64,000 nucleotides of DNA, taken from NCBI GenBank assembly GCA_964534275.1, contig CAZHQG010000011.1, positions 51,548 to 115,547 of the forward strand, in the 5' to 3' direction. Position 1 is the first letter of the stretch. Each line of letters opens with the position of its first letter. Positions 8,278 to 15,950 of the stretch are shown here, piece by piece. Position numbers and translations under genes: made by a program. The notes beneath the pieces were generated by a model. It was not told the DNA's origin. It ran no database searches and saw only the letters and a list, made by a program, of their open reading frames with translations. This DNA is from HRBIN30 sp964534275. GTDB lineage: Bacteria > Desulfobacterota > Binatia > HRBIN30.

Positions 8278-8715
8278 ATGAGTGTAAAGCGTCGAGTCCC
8301 AATCAAGCCGGGTTACTTCACGGTTCCCGAGGATCCCCAAGAGCCACCCAGGCTCCTGGGGAGTCGCTGCATGGACTGCGGAGAGGTGTACTTCCCGCGT
8401 CGAGCAATTTGCGCGAAAGCGGATTGCCTGAGTGAGCGTCTTCAAGACGTGGAGCTGGGCCCTCGCGGCACGCTCTACAGCTTCACCTTTGTCCACATGC
8501 CTTTGTTCGGTTCGAGCAACCTCGAGCACATGGACGGGTATGGTGTGGGCCAAATCGACTTGCCCGAAGGACCGAGGGTACAGCTCCCCTTGGCCGGTCG
8601 CAGGGAAGAGTATCGCATCGGCCAGTCGGTCATTGCCGAACTGGACAAAATGCGAGACGAAGGCGACGCGGAAGTTGTCATCGTTCGGTTTCGTCCCGAA
8701 GGAGAAGCCCGATGA
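8278..8715 (+). CDS. DUF35 OB-fold / zinc-ribbon protein
   Basis: 145 residues. It has a complete N-terminal zinc ribbon (GSRCMDCGEVYFPRRAIC with a fourth Cys shortly after) and a C-terminal OB fold (GTLYSFTFVHMPLF, YGVGQIDLPEGPRVQLPL). Overlaps the following thiolase-like gene by ATGA, the usual arrangement for an obligate DUF35-thiolase complex. ATG at 8278 is chosen because it sits at the predicted transcript start of the regulated promoter; no ribosome site precedes it. Role inferred: structural/CoA-binding subunit of an aldolase or acyltransferase. Confidence 0.87.
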   Translation: MSVKRRVPIKPGYFTVPEDPQEPPRLLGSRCMDCGEVYFPRRAICAKADCLSERLQDVELGPRGTLYSFTFVHMPLFGSSNLEHMDGYGVGQIDLPEGPRVQLPLAGRREEYRIGQSVIAELDKMRDEGDAEVVIVRFRPEGEAR

Positions 8716-9854
8716 GAGACGTGGCGGTGCTGGGAGTTGGGATGTACCGATTCGGCATGTGGGACGTGCCGAACGCAGTGATGGCTCGCGAGGCCGGCAT
8801 GCAAGCGCTGCGCGACGCGAACTTGTCTTTCCGCGATGTGCAGGCTGCCTATGTAGGACACATTTTTGCGCCCGTGATGAGCGCTGTCCGAGCCATGAAA
8901 GAATTCGGCTTGACCGGCCTGCCCGTGCAGCACGTCGAGAATGCTTCGGCCACTGGTTCGGCAGCGTTCCGAGAAGCATGCCTGCAAGTTGCAGCGGGAA
9001 CGTACGACGTCGTGATGGTTCTGGGGTTCGACAAGATGACCACCATGATCCAACAGTCGACGCAAGGAACCGCCCCGGAAAACATGGAAGACGCGATCCT
9101 GCCGGCAGCGTTCTTTGCCCTCTGGGCCACCCGTAGAATGCACGAGCGAGGGATGAAGCCTGAGCATTTGGCGCGAATCGCAGCCAAAAATTGGAACAAC
9201 GGTGCCTTGAACCCGATGGCACAACGGCAGCCGCAGGAACCAATGACGCCGGAGCGCGTGTTGCGTTCGCGGATGGTTGCGTGGCCGCTCACCACCATGA
9301 TGTCTTGCCCAATGGGAGACGGTGCCGCTTGTGCCATCGTTGGAAGGGCAGACTTAGCGAAGAAGCTTCGCCCAGATCGCCCAGTGGTTCGAGTGGTGGC
9401 TTCGGCTCTGCAGACCGAAAAGTACGCACCAGGACACTTGTTCATGGGGCCAGTGGTGGGCCCAGCACAAATGACCATCGATACTGCGGCGCAGGCGTAC
9501 AACGAGGCAGGGATCGGCCCTGAGGACCTCGACCTCGTTCAAGTGCACGATGCGTTCGCCATCGAGGAGCTGGAGTATTACGAGCTCCTGGGCCTCTGCA
9601 AACCAGGCGAAGCAGAAAAATGTATCGAAGAAGGTGATTTCGAGCTCCACGGGCGCATCCCTGTTTCCACGGACGGAGGACTGATCGCGCGTGGCCATCC
9701 AGGTGGGCCAACCGGCCTAGCCCAAATTTGGGAAACGACGTTGCAGCTCCGGGGAGAGGCCGGCCGCCGACAGGTCGAGGGAGCACGAATCGGCCTTTGC
9801 CACATGATGGGCGGTGGTAGCGTTTGCGTCATCCATATTTTGCAACGCGACTGA
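8712..9854 (+). CDS. Thiolase-like protein (Ltp2 type) without canonical Cys
   Basis: 380 residues. MRDVAVLGVGMYRFGMW at the N terminus and the C-terminal segment RIPVSTDGGLIARGHPGGPTGLAQIWE are typical of SCP2-type thiolases, including the GHP histidine. The nucleophile loop reads NASATGSAAFREAC: the expected Cys is Ser. HDAF is present in the middle (VQVHDAFAIEELEYYELLGLC). Coupled by 4 bp to DUF35 upstream, so the two probably act as one enzyme, either carbon-carbon cleavage by an aldolase-like mechanism or acyl transfer. Same regulon as the 42-kb and 48-kb operons by promoter. Confidence 0.87.
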   Translation: MRDVAVLGVGMYRFGMWDVPNAVMAREAGMQALRDANLSFRDVQAAYVGHIFAPVMSAVRAMKEFGLTGLPVQHVENASATGSAAFREACLQVAAGTYDVVMVLGFDKMTTMIQQSTQGTAPENMEDAILPAAFFALWATRRMHERGMKPEHLARIAAKNWNNGALNPMAQRQPQEPMTPERVLRSRMVAWPLTTMMSCPMGDGAACAIVGRADLAKKLRPDRPVVRVVASALQTEKYAPGHLFMGPVVGPAQMTIDTAAQAYNEAGIGPEDLDLVQVHDAFAIEELEYYELLGLCKPGEAEKCIEEGDFELHGRIPVSTDGGLIARGHPGGPTGLAQIWETTLQLRGEAGRRQVEGARIGLCHMMGGGSVCVIHILQRD

Positions 9855-9857
9855 ACC

Positions 9858-10676
9858 ATGCCTGCGTTTTGGGGAGCTGTGCCATCCGAGCGTCCGGTGC
9901 GCCGCGAGGCGCTGGTCAGGTTGCAGCGCACGCTTCCTCCGGACACATGGCGGCGCCCCTCGGCTCCTCTTGTTCGCGCAGGTGCTAGCGGTAGAGCGGA
10001 GCAGTTGCTCGTTTTGGCTTGGACTGCCGAGATGCTTGCCACCGAACGTGCGGCCGGGGTGCGCGTGCTGCGCCGTGTCGGCATCACGGCTGGGCAACGC
10101 GTCGCCAATAATCTTCCGGGCGCCTTGGTGACCCCGGGAAGTCTTTTGCTCGGCGACGTTGTGGAAGAGCTCGGAGCACTGGACGTTCCCTTAGGCGAGA
10201 CCAAGGCAGATGGTGCCATCGACAATGCTTGGGCCCTGATCGAACGCGTGCAACCTCATGCGCTCGTGCTCGAGGCCGCGACGGCCGAGCGTTTCTTCGC
10301 TGCAGCTCCGATAAAATACGCGGTTCAGTTGCGCGCCTTAGTGTGGCTGCATCGGGAACCTCCAAAGCAACTTCCCAGCCCCCCGCCCTCCTGGAAGGTA
10401 GAGCAACAGCTCCACTGTCTTGCTGTCCCAGAAGTGCTCTCGTTCTTTGCGTATTCCTGCAACGACCATTTCCATTGTGACGAGTCGATTTCAGCTTTGG
10501 TGGTGGACGAACGGTCCCTCCTTCCTGCCCCTGTGGGGGCGTTGTTGGTCGAATGGGTCGATGCCGAGCTTGGCCCGCTGTCCTTTTTCGTGCCGTGGGC
10601 CGTGGAAGCGAGTTCGCCCCGCTGCAGTGAGGGGCGACCCGCATTTCGTCTTGTTGGGAGTTCGGGTGGTCCTTAG
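9858..10676 (+). CDS. Short PaaK-like (adenylate-forming) domain protein, probably not a full ligase
   Basis: 272 residues, starting 3 bp after the thiolase-like gene. The middle (GVRVLRRVGITAGQRVANNLP through LLLGDVVEELGALDVPLGETKADGAIDNAWALIERVQPHALVLEAATAERF) resembles the N-terminal part of phenylacetate-CoA ligase-type adenylating enzymes. The P-loop, the adenylation core motifs and the C-terminal lid of a ~430-residue ligase are missing. It may be a degenerate ligase, a CoA-ester binding protein or a new accessory subunit. Assignment is by visual similarity only. Confidence 0.5.
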   Translation: MPAFWGAVPSERPVRREALVRLQRTLPPDTWRRPSAPLVRAGASGRAEQLLVLAWTAEMLATERAAGVRVLRRVGITAGQRVANNLPGALVTPGSLLLGDVVEELGALDVPLGETKADGAIDNAWALIERVQPHALVLEAATAERFFAAAPIKYAVQLRALVWLHREPPKQLPSPPPSWKVEQQLHCLAVPEVLSFFAYSCNDHFHCDESISALVVDERSLLPAPVGALLVEWVDAELGPLSFFVPWAVEASSPRCSEGRPAFRLVGSSGGP

Positions 10677-10704
10677 TTCCGTCAGATAGTGAGCGGGAAA
10701 GTCT

Positions 10705-11895
10705 ATGGAATTACGGTTGTCTCCTGAACAGGAAGCGTTCCGGCGCCAAGTGCGAGATTGGCTTCAAGCCAACTTACCGCCCGGCTGGGGAACGCCAGCA
10801 TATCGCTCGCCACAAACCCCCGAAGAGCAAGTGGCGTTTGCGCGTGCGTGGCAGCGCAAGCTCTTCGAAGGGGGGTGGGCAGGCTTGACGTGGCCTAAGG
10901 AATACGGAGGCCGAGGTGCCAGTTTGATCGAGCAACTCATCTACAACGAGGAGTACGCACGGGCGGCGGCGCCAGACATTCTCTGCCTCAAAATTGGGCT
11001 GAGTTTAGTGGGGCCAACCCTCATGGCGTGTGGGAGCGAGGAGCAAAAGCGCCGGTTTTTGCTGCCGATTTTACGGGGCGACGAAATTTGGTGCCAAGGA
11101 TTTTCCGAGCCCAACGCAGGGTCAGACCTTGCCTCCGTCCGCACTCGTGCGGAACTGGTTGGCGAGGAATTTGTGATCAGCGGGCAAAAAATTTGGACCA
11201 GCGTCGCTCGTTATGCTGATTGGTGCATGCTCGTTGCCCGCACGCGATTCGAGGGTCCCAAGCACCATGGCCTCACCTTTTTGCTCGTTCCAATGAAAAG
11301 CCCTGGAATTACTGTGCGGCCGTTGCGGGAAATGACGGGTGAAGCGTGGTTCAACGAAGTCTTCTTCGACAACGTTCGGGTACCGCGTGCGAACGTCGTG
11401 GGCGAAATTGATCGAGGCTGGGACGTGGTGCTCGCGACCTTGGGCCACGAGCGAGCCGGCACCACCCCCCACATCCGGCTGCAGGCGGAGGCTCGTCGCT
11501 TGGCGCGGTTGAGTCACACTGTTGAACGCTATGGAAAGAAGGCTTCCGAGGATCCGCTCGTGCGGCAAAAGGTAGCGCAGTCGTGGATCGAAACGACGAT
11601 TCTGCGCTACAGCGCGTACCGTAACGTGTCCAGGCTTACCCGTAGCGGCGTGCCAGGGCCCGAAGGGTCGATCTTGAAACTTTTTTGGAGCGAGCTCGAA
11701 CAGCGCCTCAAAGATACTGCCTTCGAGATTTTGGGTTCCTGCGGAACCCTCTGCAACGGCGACCCGCGGGCGGTCGAAAACGGCTTCTGGGCATACGAAC
11801 TCTTGTGGTCGCGGTCCGCTACGATTTACGCGGGAACTTCGGAAATTCAACGGAACATCATCGCACAGCGAGTGCTTGGCTTGCCGCGAGGCTGA
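10705..11895 (+). CDS. Acyl-CoA dehydrogenase
   Basis: 396 residues, full-length flavoprotein dehydrogenase. Visible motifs: FAD/substrate block CQGFSEPNAGSDLASVRT, the QKIWTS segment, and the C-terminal IYAGTSEIQRNIIAQRVLGL signature. The Glu used as base in medium-chain enzymes (YEGTS) is Ala here (YAGTS); a Glu in LGHERAGTT lies near the position used by isovaleryl-type enzymes and may be the base. Introduces the alpha,beta double bond in acyl-CoA. Belongs to the same plus-strand operon as the DUF35/thiolase pair, supplying an enoyl-CoA for the crotonases. Confidence 0.92.
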   Translation: MELRLSPEQEAFRRQVRDWLQANLPPGWGTPAYRSPQTPEEQVAFARAWQRKLFEGGWAGLTWPKEYGGRGASLIEQLIYNEEYARAAAPDILCLKIGLSLVGPTLMACGSEEQKRRFLLPILRGDEIWCQGFSEPNAGSDLASVRTRAELVGEEFVISGQKIWTSVARYADWCMLVARTRFEGPKHHGLTFLLVPMKSPGITVRPLREMTGEAWFNEVFFDNVRVPRANVVGEIDRGWDVVLATLGHERAGTTPHIRLQAEARRLARLSHTVERYGKKASEDPLVRQKVAQSWIETTILRYSAYRNVSRLTRSGVPGPEGSILKLFWSELEQRLKDTAFEILGSCGTLCNGDPRAVENGFWAYELLWSRSATIYAGTSEIQRNIIAQRVLGLPRG

Positions 11896-11953
11896 CTGGA
11901 CACGACAGCGACGATCATCAAGGACCCTATTGGAACGTGGGAACTCTAACGTT

Positions 11954-12460
11954 GTGCGCTTTTGCTGTTTTTGTGGAGGACTGCTTTCGCCGCTAGGGAA
12001 TACGCCGCATCGCGTGTGTAGCGAATGTGGACAGCCTCACTATCGCAATCCAGCGGTCGGCGTCGCAGTGGTGGTCATACAAGCGGGACAAGTACTATTG
12101 GTTCGCCGTGCGCGCGGTCGCTACGCGGGGCGGTGGTGCATTCCGTGCGGCTACGTGGAGTGGGATGAAGACGTACGTCAGGCGGCTCGGCGAGAAATGC
12201 GTGAGGAAACCGGACTGGAAGTACGTTTACTCGGCGTGTGCGACGTGCGCTCCAACTTTCACGATCCAGACAAACAAAGCGTCGGCATCTGGTTCTGGGG
12301 CGAGCCTTTGGGTGGTGGGGTGAAACCCGGAGACGACGTAGACGCCGCAAACTACTTCCACCTTGAGGAGCTCCCTCCCCTAGCCTTTCCGACCGACGCT
12401 CAGGTGCTCGAAGACATCCGCGCTGGTCGCCTGTGCCCGCCACAGGCAGCAACCACGTGA
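11954..12460 (+). CDS. Nudix hydrolase with N-terminal zinc ribbon
   Basis: About 168 residues. N-terminal CCFCGG ... CSECG zinc ribbon followed by a complete Nudix box (GYVEWDEDVRQAARREMREETGLEV), the NADH-pyrophosphatase-like layout. Such enzymes cleave nucleoside diphosphate derivatives, some of them CoA or NAD(H). GTG at 11954 just before RFCCFCGG is the most likely start; in-frame upstream codons overlap the acyl-CoA dehydrogenase gene. Probably last gene of the 8278 operon (58-bp gap). Substrate unknown. Confidence 0.83.
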   Translation: MRFCCFCGGLLSPLGNTPHRVCSECGQPHYRNPAVGVAVVVIQAGQVLLVRRARGRYAGRWCIPCGYVEWDEDVRQAARREMREETGLEVRLLGVCDVRSNFHDPDKQSVGIWFWGEPLGGGVKPGDDVDAANYFHLEELPPLAFPTDAQVLEDIRAGRLCPPQAATT

Positions 12461-12480
12461 CGTTTTCAGGACATCTGGGC

Positions 12481-13290
12481 TCAGAGCCCGCGTTCCAAAG
12501 CGCGCTGTGTGAATTCTTCGTCAGCAAGCCCGGTATCGTACGCGACCTTGGTGAAATCTACCACCGTGCGGCTGCCCGTACCGTTGTTTTGCATTTCCAT
12601 GTGAAACGCCGTGGGGATTTTGCCGACCAGGCGGATGTCGGAGAGGGAGAGGGTCTTTGCCACCGTGCCGTTCTTGTCCACCATTTCGTACTTTCTCACC
12701 ACCAGCTCCTTCGCATCGACCCAGGCCCGTACCTTCCCGTAGCTGATGTCTTTCCCGGTCGGCGTGAATTCCAGCAAATGGCAAAGATGTCCGTCGACTT
12801 CCTCGTCGCGAACGAATTCCGCCTTCGCTTCCGTGTCGTCCCAGTCGAGGATCTGCGTGATCACGGCGAGGTCTTCGTAACTAAAGTCCGTGCCTACAAA
12901 GCTTTCTCGTTTGGCCGCGCCGCTAATTTGGCGGACTTTGCCCAACTCCGGAAGGTACAGCCATTGCTCGTCTTTGCCCTTCGGATCGGCCCACTGCAGC
13001 ATCCCTACGCCTCGGACATCCTCGGGAGCAGAGAAAAAAACGATCGAGCGGGTTCGGTCGTGGTCGTACTTTTTCACTTTGATCAGCAGTTCTCGCGACC
13101 GTTCTCCGCCGCGGCGATCGACGATGCGAAGCTTCATCTCCTGCGTGCGGTCGCTCCACTTTCGCTCACCATCTGCCAACCGCCTCGCCTCAGCGAGGAT
13201 TGACCGCGCTCGTTCGGCGTCTTGTGCTTGCACCGGGAGAAGAAATCCCAGCAAACACACGGACCAAAGAACACTAGCTAGACACTTCAT
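12481..13290 (-). CDS. LolA-like outer-membrane lipoprotein-sorting protein
   Basis: 269 residues. Signal peptide (MKCLASVLWSVCLLGFLLPVQAQ) then an all-beta domain of the PF17131-like type with RTRSIVFFSAPEDVRGVGMLQW and WLYLPELGKVRQISGAAKRESFVGTDFSYEDL, diagnostic for this periplasmic family. Members usually accompany RND/MMPL exporters and probably carry a hydrophobic ligand across the periplasm. ATG at 13290 is preferred (AGAGG site) over a GTG at 13305. It follows the phosphatidyltransferase gene's stop codon with a small overlap-free gap in the opposite order (both minus strand; spacing 11 bp). Confidence 0.85.
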   Translation of the reverse strand: MKCLASVLWSVCLLGFLLPVQAQDAERARSILAEARRLADGERKWSDRTQEMKLRIVDRRGGERSRELLIKVKKYDHDRTRSIVFFSAPEDVRGVGMLQWADPKGKDEQWLYLPELGKVRQISGAAKRESFVGTDFSYEDLAVITQILDWDDTEAKAEFVRDEEVDGHLCHLLEFTPTGKDISYGKVRAWVDAKELVVRKYEMVDKNGTVAKTLSLSDIRLVGKIPTAFHMEMQNNGTGSRTVVDFTKVAYDTGLADEEFTQRALERGL

Positions 13291-13301
13291 TGTTCGACCT
13301 C

Positions 13302-13874
13302 TCACGAGTTCATGCCTGCCGCTCTACTGCCGCTGCCAGCACCCTGCAACCAAAGCAACCCCGTGTACACGTAGTGGAGGCCGGAGGCCGCAGTGGTGGC
13401 GCCTGTGAGATACCACAGGACCAAATTGGGCAAAGCCATCGGAAGATCCGGGCGCGCGAGCGTCAATAACGCGAACCCGATGGTAAGCATTCCAAAGAAC
13501 GTGTTGACCTTGCTGATGAGGGACGGAGAGACTTCCATCGGTTCGGCAAAAAAATACAGAACCAAGTAGCCCACCAGGATCACGACGTCGCGAGTGGCGA
13601 CCAGGATGAAAAGCCACACAGGTAAGGCTCCGTACCAGGTGAGGCTTAAAAAGGAACTGACGACCAAAAGCTTGTCGGCCAGCGGATCCAAACTCGCCCC
13701 GATGGTGCTTTTGCTGTTCAAGATGCGCGCGAGTGCACCGTCGATTGCGTCCGTGATCCCAGCTGCCAAGAACAGAGCCAATGCCGCCGCGTAATGTCCA
13801 CTGGTCACGCAGATCAGGAACACCGGCACTGCGGCAATACGGAGAAGCGTCAAAAAGTTTGGGAGCGTGAGCAT
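13302..13874 (-). CDS. pgsA: CDP-alcohol phosphatidyltransferase family protein (PgsA-like)
   Basis: 190 residues, multi-pass membrane protein. The catalytic CDP-OH motif DG-x2-AR-x8-G-x3-D-x3-D is intact (IDGALARILNSKSTIGASLDPLADK). N terminus MLTLPNFLTLLRIAAVPVFL matches phosphatidylglycerophosphate or cardiolipin synthase-type enzymes, which transfer a phosphatidyl group from CDP-diacylglycerol to an alcohol. The alcohol (glycerol-3-phosphate or other) cannot be read from sequence, so the symbol is tentative. ATG at 13874 chosen from this motif-like N terminus; the upstream extension overlaps the divergent response-regulator region. Confidence 0.82.
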   Translation of the reverse strand: MLTLPNFLTLLRIAAVPVFLICVTSGHYAAALALFLAAGITDAIDGALARILNSKSTIGASLDPLADKLLVVSSFLSLTWYGALPVWLFILVATRDVVILVGYLVLYFFAEPMEVSPSLISKVNTFFGMLTIGFALLTLARPDLPMALPNLVLWYLTGATTAASGLHYVYTGLLWLQGAGSGSRAAGMNS

Positions 13875-14016
13875 CGCACGGCGAGTCGCCGTGTACCCTG
13901 CTGCCAATAGGGGTGCAAGACCACTCCAGATTCCGGTTGTTCGAGGAGCGTTTTCGGCGCTACCTTGTGGCGCACGCGCTACAAGGATCGAACAACTAAA
14001 CGGAAGGGCTAGCAAG

Positions 14017-14472
14017 ATGAGTGATCCGCAATCGTGGCAGGGGCTCCGCCCCGCGCGTATTTTGTTGATCGAAGACAACCCCGACGACATCGAGCTCACT
14101 CGGCGTGTTTTTCAGCGTGGCCATTTAGACAACCCCCTAACCGTGATCGAAAATGGTCGGGAAGCGCTCGACCTCCTACTGCGAGAGGTCAATCGAACGG
14201 ATCGCCCACCTTACGACTTGTTGTTACTCGACCTGACGCTGCCCGGGCTCGACGGGCGTGCTCTGCTTCAAGAGCTGCAAGCGGACAAACGCTTGCGGCG
14301 CATACCGGTAGTCGTACTCACTGGCTCCCAGCGCGACGAAGATTGGATCACCGCGTACAAGACCGGTGCGGTGGCATTTTTGCGCAAGCCGTTCGACCTC
14401 GAACGCTTCCTCACAGTGATCGGCGACCTCCACGGATACCGCATCCTGATCATGCGTGATCCCGGGTCGTGA
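14017..14472 (+). CDS. Stand-alone response regulator (Rcp1-like receiver)
   Basis: 151 residues comprising a single receiver domain: acidic pair in ILLIEDNPDDIEL, phospho-acceptor Asp in DLLLLDLTLPGLDG, Thr in VVLTGS and Lys in FLRKPF. Of the type that partners with phytochrome-like histidine kinases. No output domain. Convergent with a hybrid kinase-like protein encoded at 14572-15762, the obvious candidate partner. Confidence 0.88.
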   Translation: MSDPQSWQGLRPARILLIEDNPDDIELTRRVFQRGHLDNPLTVIENGREALDLLLREVNRTDRPPYDLLLLDLTLPGLDGRALLQELQADKRLRRIPVVVLTGSQRDEDWITAYKTGAVAFLRKPFDLERFLTVIGDLHGYRILIMRDPGS

Positions 14473-14571
14473 AGCGCGAACGTCCGCTTCGTGTTGGGGG
14501 CTTCTACGTCCGTAAGCGCCAAATGAGGCACGGCTGTGTTCTGGGAACGATACGCCTTCAGTGGGGTGCTG

Positions 14572-15762
14572 CTAACGGACGGGGCGCTGGTTGTAGTTCA
14601 TCCAGAACCGCGCAGCGTGGCGGATCGTTTCTGTGAACTTCTGGAAGTCCACGGACTTGACGACAAACGCGTTTGCGCCTGCCCTGTACGCGGCTTGCAC
14701 CTCTGCAGGGTTTGCCGATGAACTGAGAACGACCGTCGGAACGAGCGACAGCAGTGGCTCTCCCTTGATTGCGCGTACAATTTCGAGCCCGTTGCAGCGG
14801 GGCATCCTCAGGTCGACAAACACAACGTGCGGTAGCAGCTGAACCTGCTCGGTGTCTGCCAAAGCCCGCAGCTGACGAATGGCCTCGAGCGGATCACGGA
14901 AAAATTGCATCTCTTGGGTGGGAATCCAATCTTCGACGGCGGCTTGGAACAGTTCAATGTCGGCAGGGTCGTCATCAATGACCAGAAGTTTTCCGAGGCT
15001 GGCTGACTCGTGGCAGCTAGGCACGGTTTGAAGAAGGAGCTTGTCCGTCGCCGTACTTGTGGTGATTTCCGTTTGTTGGAGCGGTCGCTCTTCTTCGGTG
15101 GCAACGCCCTCATGTTGCCCGAAGACGATTTCCAGAAGCGCCGGGCTCAGGAGCCTCAGGGACGCGCCTTGATAGTGCGACAACACCGCGGTGAAGATGC
15201 CCAGTTCTAGGTTCGCAGCACGGTCGAGTTCGGCGCTGGCATTGGAACTCGGAGGGTCCGCGAGATCTGGCAGAGGACTCGCTTGGATCGACACACGGAC
15301 CGTCGGCTCGTGCTCGCTCCGTTGCTGCGTAATGCGCACCAGGCCAGCTTGCCCGTGCAACACTTTCGTGGCGTAGACTTGCAAGGAGGCGACGAGCAGT
15401 TTCAGGTGTCGTCCATCCCAGCGGAGGTTCTGTTCGTGATCCAAGTCGAGCTCGATCCGAACGGGGCCACCCCGTGCGTTGAGGTCGGCAGCCGCTTCGG
15501 CAAACGCTGCACCGAGTGATGCGGACGAGCCTGCACGGGGAGGCTCGAGCGCTGACGCGAATCGCCCCACCCAGTCGGCGTACTGCTGCAGTCGGGCCGC
15601 ATTCTGGGTGATCCGCTGTAGGTAGCGGGTGGATGTGGGGGATGGTTCACGGCCCCAATCCTCGGATAGTGCACGACTGAATCCATCCACTGCCCGTACA
15701 GGTGCGTGCAGATCATGGGCGAAGTCGTAGAGAAGTGCGGCCAGGGTTGCGGCGTCCATCAT
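14572..15762 (-). CDS. Histidine kinase-like protein with C-terminal receiver domain
   Basis: 396 residues. N-terminal HisKA-like dimerisation segment with AHDLHAPVRAVDGFSRAL (candidate phospho-His), followed by a degenerate ATPase-like region (WDGRHLKLLVASLQVYATKV) lacking clear G boxes, then a C-terminal receiver (LLVIDDDPADIELF; phospho-acceptor Asp in VVFVDLRMPRCNGLE; Lys in VVKSVDF). No sensor or membrane domain. The weak ATP-binding region suggests it could be a phosphotransfer or adaptor protein. Probably works with the response regulator 14017-14472. Confidence 0.75.
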   Translation of the reverse strand: MMDAATLAALLYDFAHDLHAPVRAVDGFSRALSEDWGREPSPTSTRYLQRITQNAARLQQYADWVGRFASALEPPRAGSSASLGAAFAEAAADLNARGGPVRIELDLDHEQNLRWDGRHLKLLVASLQVYATKVLHGQAGLVRITQQRSEHEPTVRVSIQASPLPDLADPPSSNASAELDRAANLELGIFTAVLSHYQGASLRLLSPALLEIVFGQHEGVATEEERPLQQTEITTSTATDKLLLQTVPSCHESASLGKLLVIDDDPADIELFQAAVEDWIPTQEMQFFRDPLEAIRQLRALADTEQVQLLPHVVFVDLRMPRCNGLEIVRAIKGEPLLSLVPTVVLSSSANPAEVQAAYRAGANAFVVKSVDFQKFTETIRHAARFWMNYNQRPVR

Positions 15763-15950
15763 GTTGCGTCCTCCGTGGTTCGAGGACCCTTATGAACAAG
15801 TTGCCGCGCTCCAGGGTTGCACGCAACGAGAAACTGAGTTGCTCGCAAAAATACCCTTGGCACACGTTTTAGCGGTACCTCGCCACGATTGGGGCGTCGG
15901 GCGCGCGAGACTGCGCGAACGACGTCTCTACGCGTCATCAGGCCGCGCGC

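Noticed and set aside
14471..14490. Hairpin GAAGCG...CGCTTC after the response regulator as a terminator
   Set aside because: Stem is only 6 bp with an 8-nt loop and no T-run; too weak to annotate.
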